15,509 bases of DNA from Alphaproteobacteria bacterium UBA3439 (GTDB lineage Bacteria; Pseudomonadota; Alphaproteobacteria; Puniceispirillales; Puniceispirillaceae). Shown in pieces: positions 13,967-15,509 of the stretch; the stretch's first letter is position 1; every line of letters begins with the position of its first letter. The translations under genes were made by a program, and so were the position numbers. Under the pieces are notes generated by a model, which saw only the letters and a list, made by a program, of their open reading frames with translations, was not told where the DNA came from and did no database searches. The stretch is taken from the NCBI GenBank assembly GCA_002378605.1, contig DFSK01000107.1, positions 4,874 through 20,382 of the forward strand, read 5' to 3'.

Positions 13967-14111
13967 GATGCTCTATGCCGAACCCTATTTGCCGTTTGCC
14001 CGCCATGATCGGATGCGATTTTTGGCAAAGCTAATCGGCAAACCATATCATAGGCGCATGATAAGATACTAGCGTCACCTCATATGGCCAATCCAAAATC
14101 TGCAAGCGGGT

Positions 14112-14903
14112 TTACGTCAGATCAAATCGCCGATGACGCAATACCGCAATGGCCAGAAGGCGGCTTCGTCGCGGATGGCGAGACTCATAGACATGTTTCC
14201 ATCCATCACCAGCAGCGGCGGCAATCGCGTCACTGCCAGCGATCAAATCAATATTTTTTCGGGCAGAATCCACCCCAGCAGCGTCTATATTTGCGCGCAA
14301 AATCTGAATCGATTTTGGCGACATGGCAATCACCGCCGTAATGAAACCTTTTGCCAGCGCATCACGAACCGGCGGCGCAAGATTCGCATTGGCCACCATC
14401 TGATAGGCTGGCAAACGCTGAACCGCGATATCATGGTGGCGCATAGCTGCCGCCATATCAAAACTAATATCAAGCGCACTCGGCCATAATAAGCTGGCTT
14501 TTTGCGGCTGTGCGCTATTGTTGTCTGCCAAGGCTTGCCGGATCGGCTCAACCAAACCCGCGCCGCCGCCACTGCCAATGATAATATCGGTAAATCCGGC
14601 CTGTTTTGCTGCGGCGGCTGTTGCCGACCCAACAACAAAGGCTGGTTTTGTAACCCATGTTGCCGCATCTGTAGCCTTGGTAACAGCATCAACGGCATGG
14701 CGGCTGGTAAAAATAATGCCGTTAAAATCTGCCGGATCGCCCAGATCGCCCGGTTCGTCAAGGTCATGTGCCAATGAAGAGGGCAAAAGCGACGCGCCCG
14801 TCATGACCGGACTGGCAAGCGCTGGAACGCCATAGCGGTTGAGCCAGCCAACATCACGATCAGCATCAGGTTGCGGCCGGATAATCAGGGTGAATTTTGC
14901 CAT
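14112..14903 (-). CDS. hemD: Uroporphyrinogen-III synthase
   Basis: A 263-residue enzyme that closes and inverts ring D of hydroxymethylbilane to make uroporphyrinogen III, the branch point to haem, sirohaem and cobalamin. Sequence conservation in this family is low, but the typical pieces are there: RPQPDADR at the N-terminus, the FNGIIFTSRHAVDAV segment (about 60-75), PAFVVGSATAAAAKQAGF (the G-x-x-T/S-A-x-A-x-x-x-G motif), a mid-protein LLWPSALD, and AVIAMSPKSIQIL in the second domain, ending GWKHVYESRHPRRSRLL. An ATG at 14909 is also possible, but AAAAGGG touches it, while the ATG at 14903 has the right 6-base spacing. Downstream of hemC on the same strand, gap 129 bases. Confidence 0.9.
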   Translation of the reverse strand: MAKFTLIIRPQPDADRDVGWLNRYGVPALASPVMTGASLLPSSLAHDLDEPGDLGDPADFNGIIFTSRHAVDAVTKATDAATWVTKPAFVVGSATAAAAKQAGFTDIIIGSGGGAGLVEPIRQALADNNSAQPQKASLLWPSALDISFDMAAAMRHHDIAVQRLPAYQMVANANLAPPVRDALAKGFITAVIAMSPKSIQILRANIDAAGVDSARKNIDLIAGSDAIAAAAGDGWKHVYESRHPRRSRLLAIAVLRHRRFDLT

Positions 14904-15032
14904 TATCATCCCTTTTGCGCCGTTGAATTTAAGACAGGTTTACCTGATGACAACCGAATGAATCGCGGCGGTTATCAAAGCCAAAGAAAACCACAGCCAG
15001 CCCCATCAAACAAGCCAGATCAACCAGCCCGA

Positions 15033-15509
15033 TCACACCAAAAAGTCGCGGCCGCCAGCAAGGCCAATCAATTCAGCGCCCAATTCAGCGCCCAATCTTT
15101 CAGCTTGATCAGCAGGCGCGCGCATTTGCTTTCGATGCGCCGCACTGCCATCAGGGCGCAAAATCATGCCATCAAGGGTGACATGGCCTGTTGCATCTAA
15201 AATGGCGCTTGCCGAAATGGGCGTTTGGCATGATCCATCAAGAAAGGTTAAAAGTGCGCGTTCGGCGGTGACTTCAACAAGCGCGGTTGGGCAGGTTAAG
15301 GTCGAAACAAGGTCTTTTACCGCGATGGCGCGAGGCGTATCAGCTGCGGCGATCTGTATGGCAAGTGCGCCTTGTGCCACCGCCGATGGCATGATCTCGG
15401 CGTCAATCGGCGCATAGGCAATATCAACGCCAAGCCGTTTAATGCCAGCAACTGCTAGAATAAGGGCGTCATAATCACCCGCCGCCAGCAAACCAAGCCG
15501 CCGGTTCAA
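15033..15509 (-). CDS. hemC: Porphobilinogen deaminase (hydroxymethylbilane synthase), C-terminal part
   Basis: The gene runs off the window end, so only the last 158 residues are seen. The enzyme polymerises four porphobilinogens to hydroxymethylbilane. The fragment begins at RRLGLLAAGDYDALILAVAGIKRLG, matching the end of domain 2 (equivalent of the GTRLxKL...GeyDA region), and contains the dipyrromethane-cofactor cysteine in LDGSCQTPIS (C94 of the fragment). The third domain follows. The usual VGQGAL-IE motif reads VAQGALAIQ, and the arginine/acid pair normally after it is absent (IAAADTP), a notable variant. A 12-base tandem duplication near the end is described in findings. It is the upstream gene of the hem cluster. 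Confidence 0.93.
   Translation of the reverse strand: MNRRLGLLAAGDYDALILAVAGIKRLGVDIAYAPIDAEIMPSAVAQGALAIQIAAADTPRAIAVKDLVSTLTCPTALVEVTAERALLTFLDGSCQTPISASAILDATGHVTLDGMILRPDGSAAHRKQMRAPADQAERLGAELGAELIGLAGGRDFLV
15069..15092. repeat. 12-bp tandem duplication inside hemC
   Basis: CAATTCAGCGCC occurs twice in direct succession and in frame, giving the repeated residues GAELGAEL near the HemC C-terminus. It adds four residues to a surface helix and keeps the frame, so it should be tolerated. Confidence 0.7.

Noticed and set aside
13501..14046. 181-codon minus-strand frame and several plus-strand frames over the mitofilin gene
   Set aside because: They are shadow frames of the Ala/Gln-rich mic60 sequence, with no start signals and skewed Arg/Pro/His composition.

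Overview
The window looks like a chromosomal segment of a free-living alphaproteobacterium of moderate GC. The best clue is the minus-strand cluster hemC - hemD - mitofilin (Mic60) - hemY at 11519-15509, an arrangement known from Alphaproteobacteria. The overall gene flavour (compact, many small membrane proteins, amino-acid-type transporters) would fit a marine lineage such as SAR116, but that placement is inference. I see no phage, transposase, CRISPR, tRNA or rRNA. Most genes lie on the minus strand.

Layout. (1) 1-3374: the tail of a membrane protein (TauE/SafE-like), an acyl-CoA synthetase-type adenylating enzyme, a convergent MFS transporter, and a 55-residue membrane protein. (2) 3457-5510: a LysE-type exporter, a tandem-CBS protein, and an iron/2-oxoglutarate oxygenase of the HalD/BesD family that carries the hydroxylase-type HxD motif. 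(3) 5661-6433: a 37-codon membrane peptide, then a long rod-shaped RNA ending in an intrinsic terminator, both on the minus strand, then a small conserved hypothetical protein. This RNA is the most novel-looking element here. (4) 6577-8241: a YfcG-type glutathione transferase, a YqaA-type DedA-related membrane protein, and a plus-strand hypothetical whose 3' end looks frameshifted.

(5) 8196-9690: a three-gene minus-strand operon of a DUF4396 membrane protein, a class II cytochrome c (c-556/c' type) and a class I cytochrome c. It is preceded by a textbook MerR-family promoter: a 19-bp spacer filled by a dyad very close to the copper regulator CueR operator. This suggests a copper- or other soft-metal-induced membrane/periplasmic haem-protein system. 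(6) 9927-11375: an NCS1-family nucleobase/hydantoin permease, divergent from that operon, ending in a clear terminator. (7) 11519-15509: haem biosynthesis (HemC end, HemD), the cristae-organising Mic60 homologue and the HemY TPR protein, which has a C-terminal four-cysteine ribbon.

The two points to follow first are the minus-strand structured RNA at about 5898-6030 and the CueR-like control of the DUF4396/cytochrome operon.
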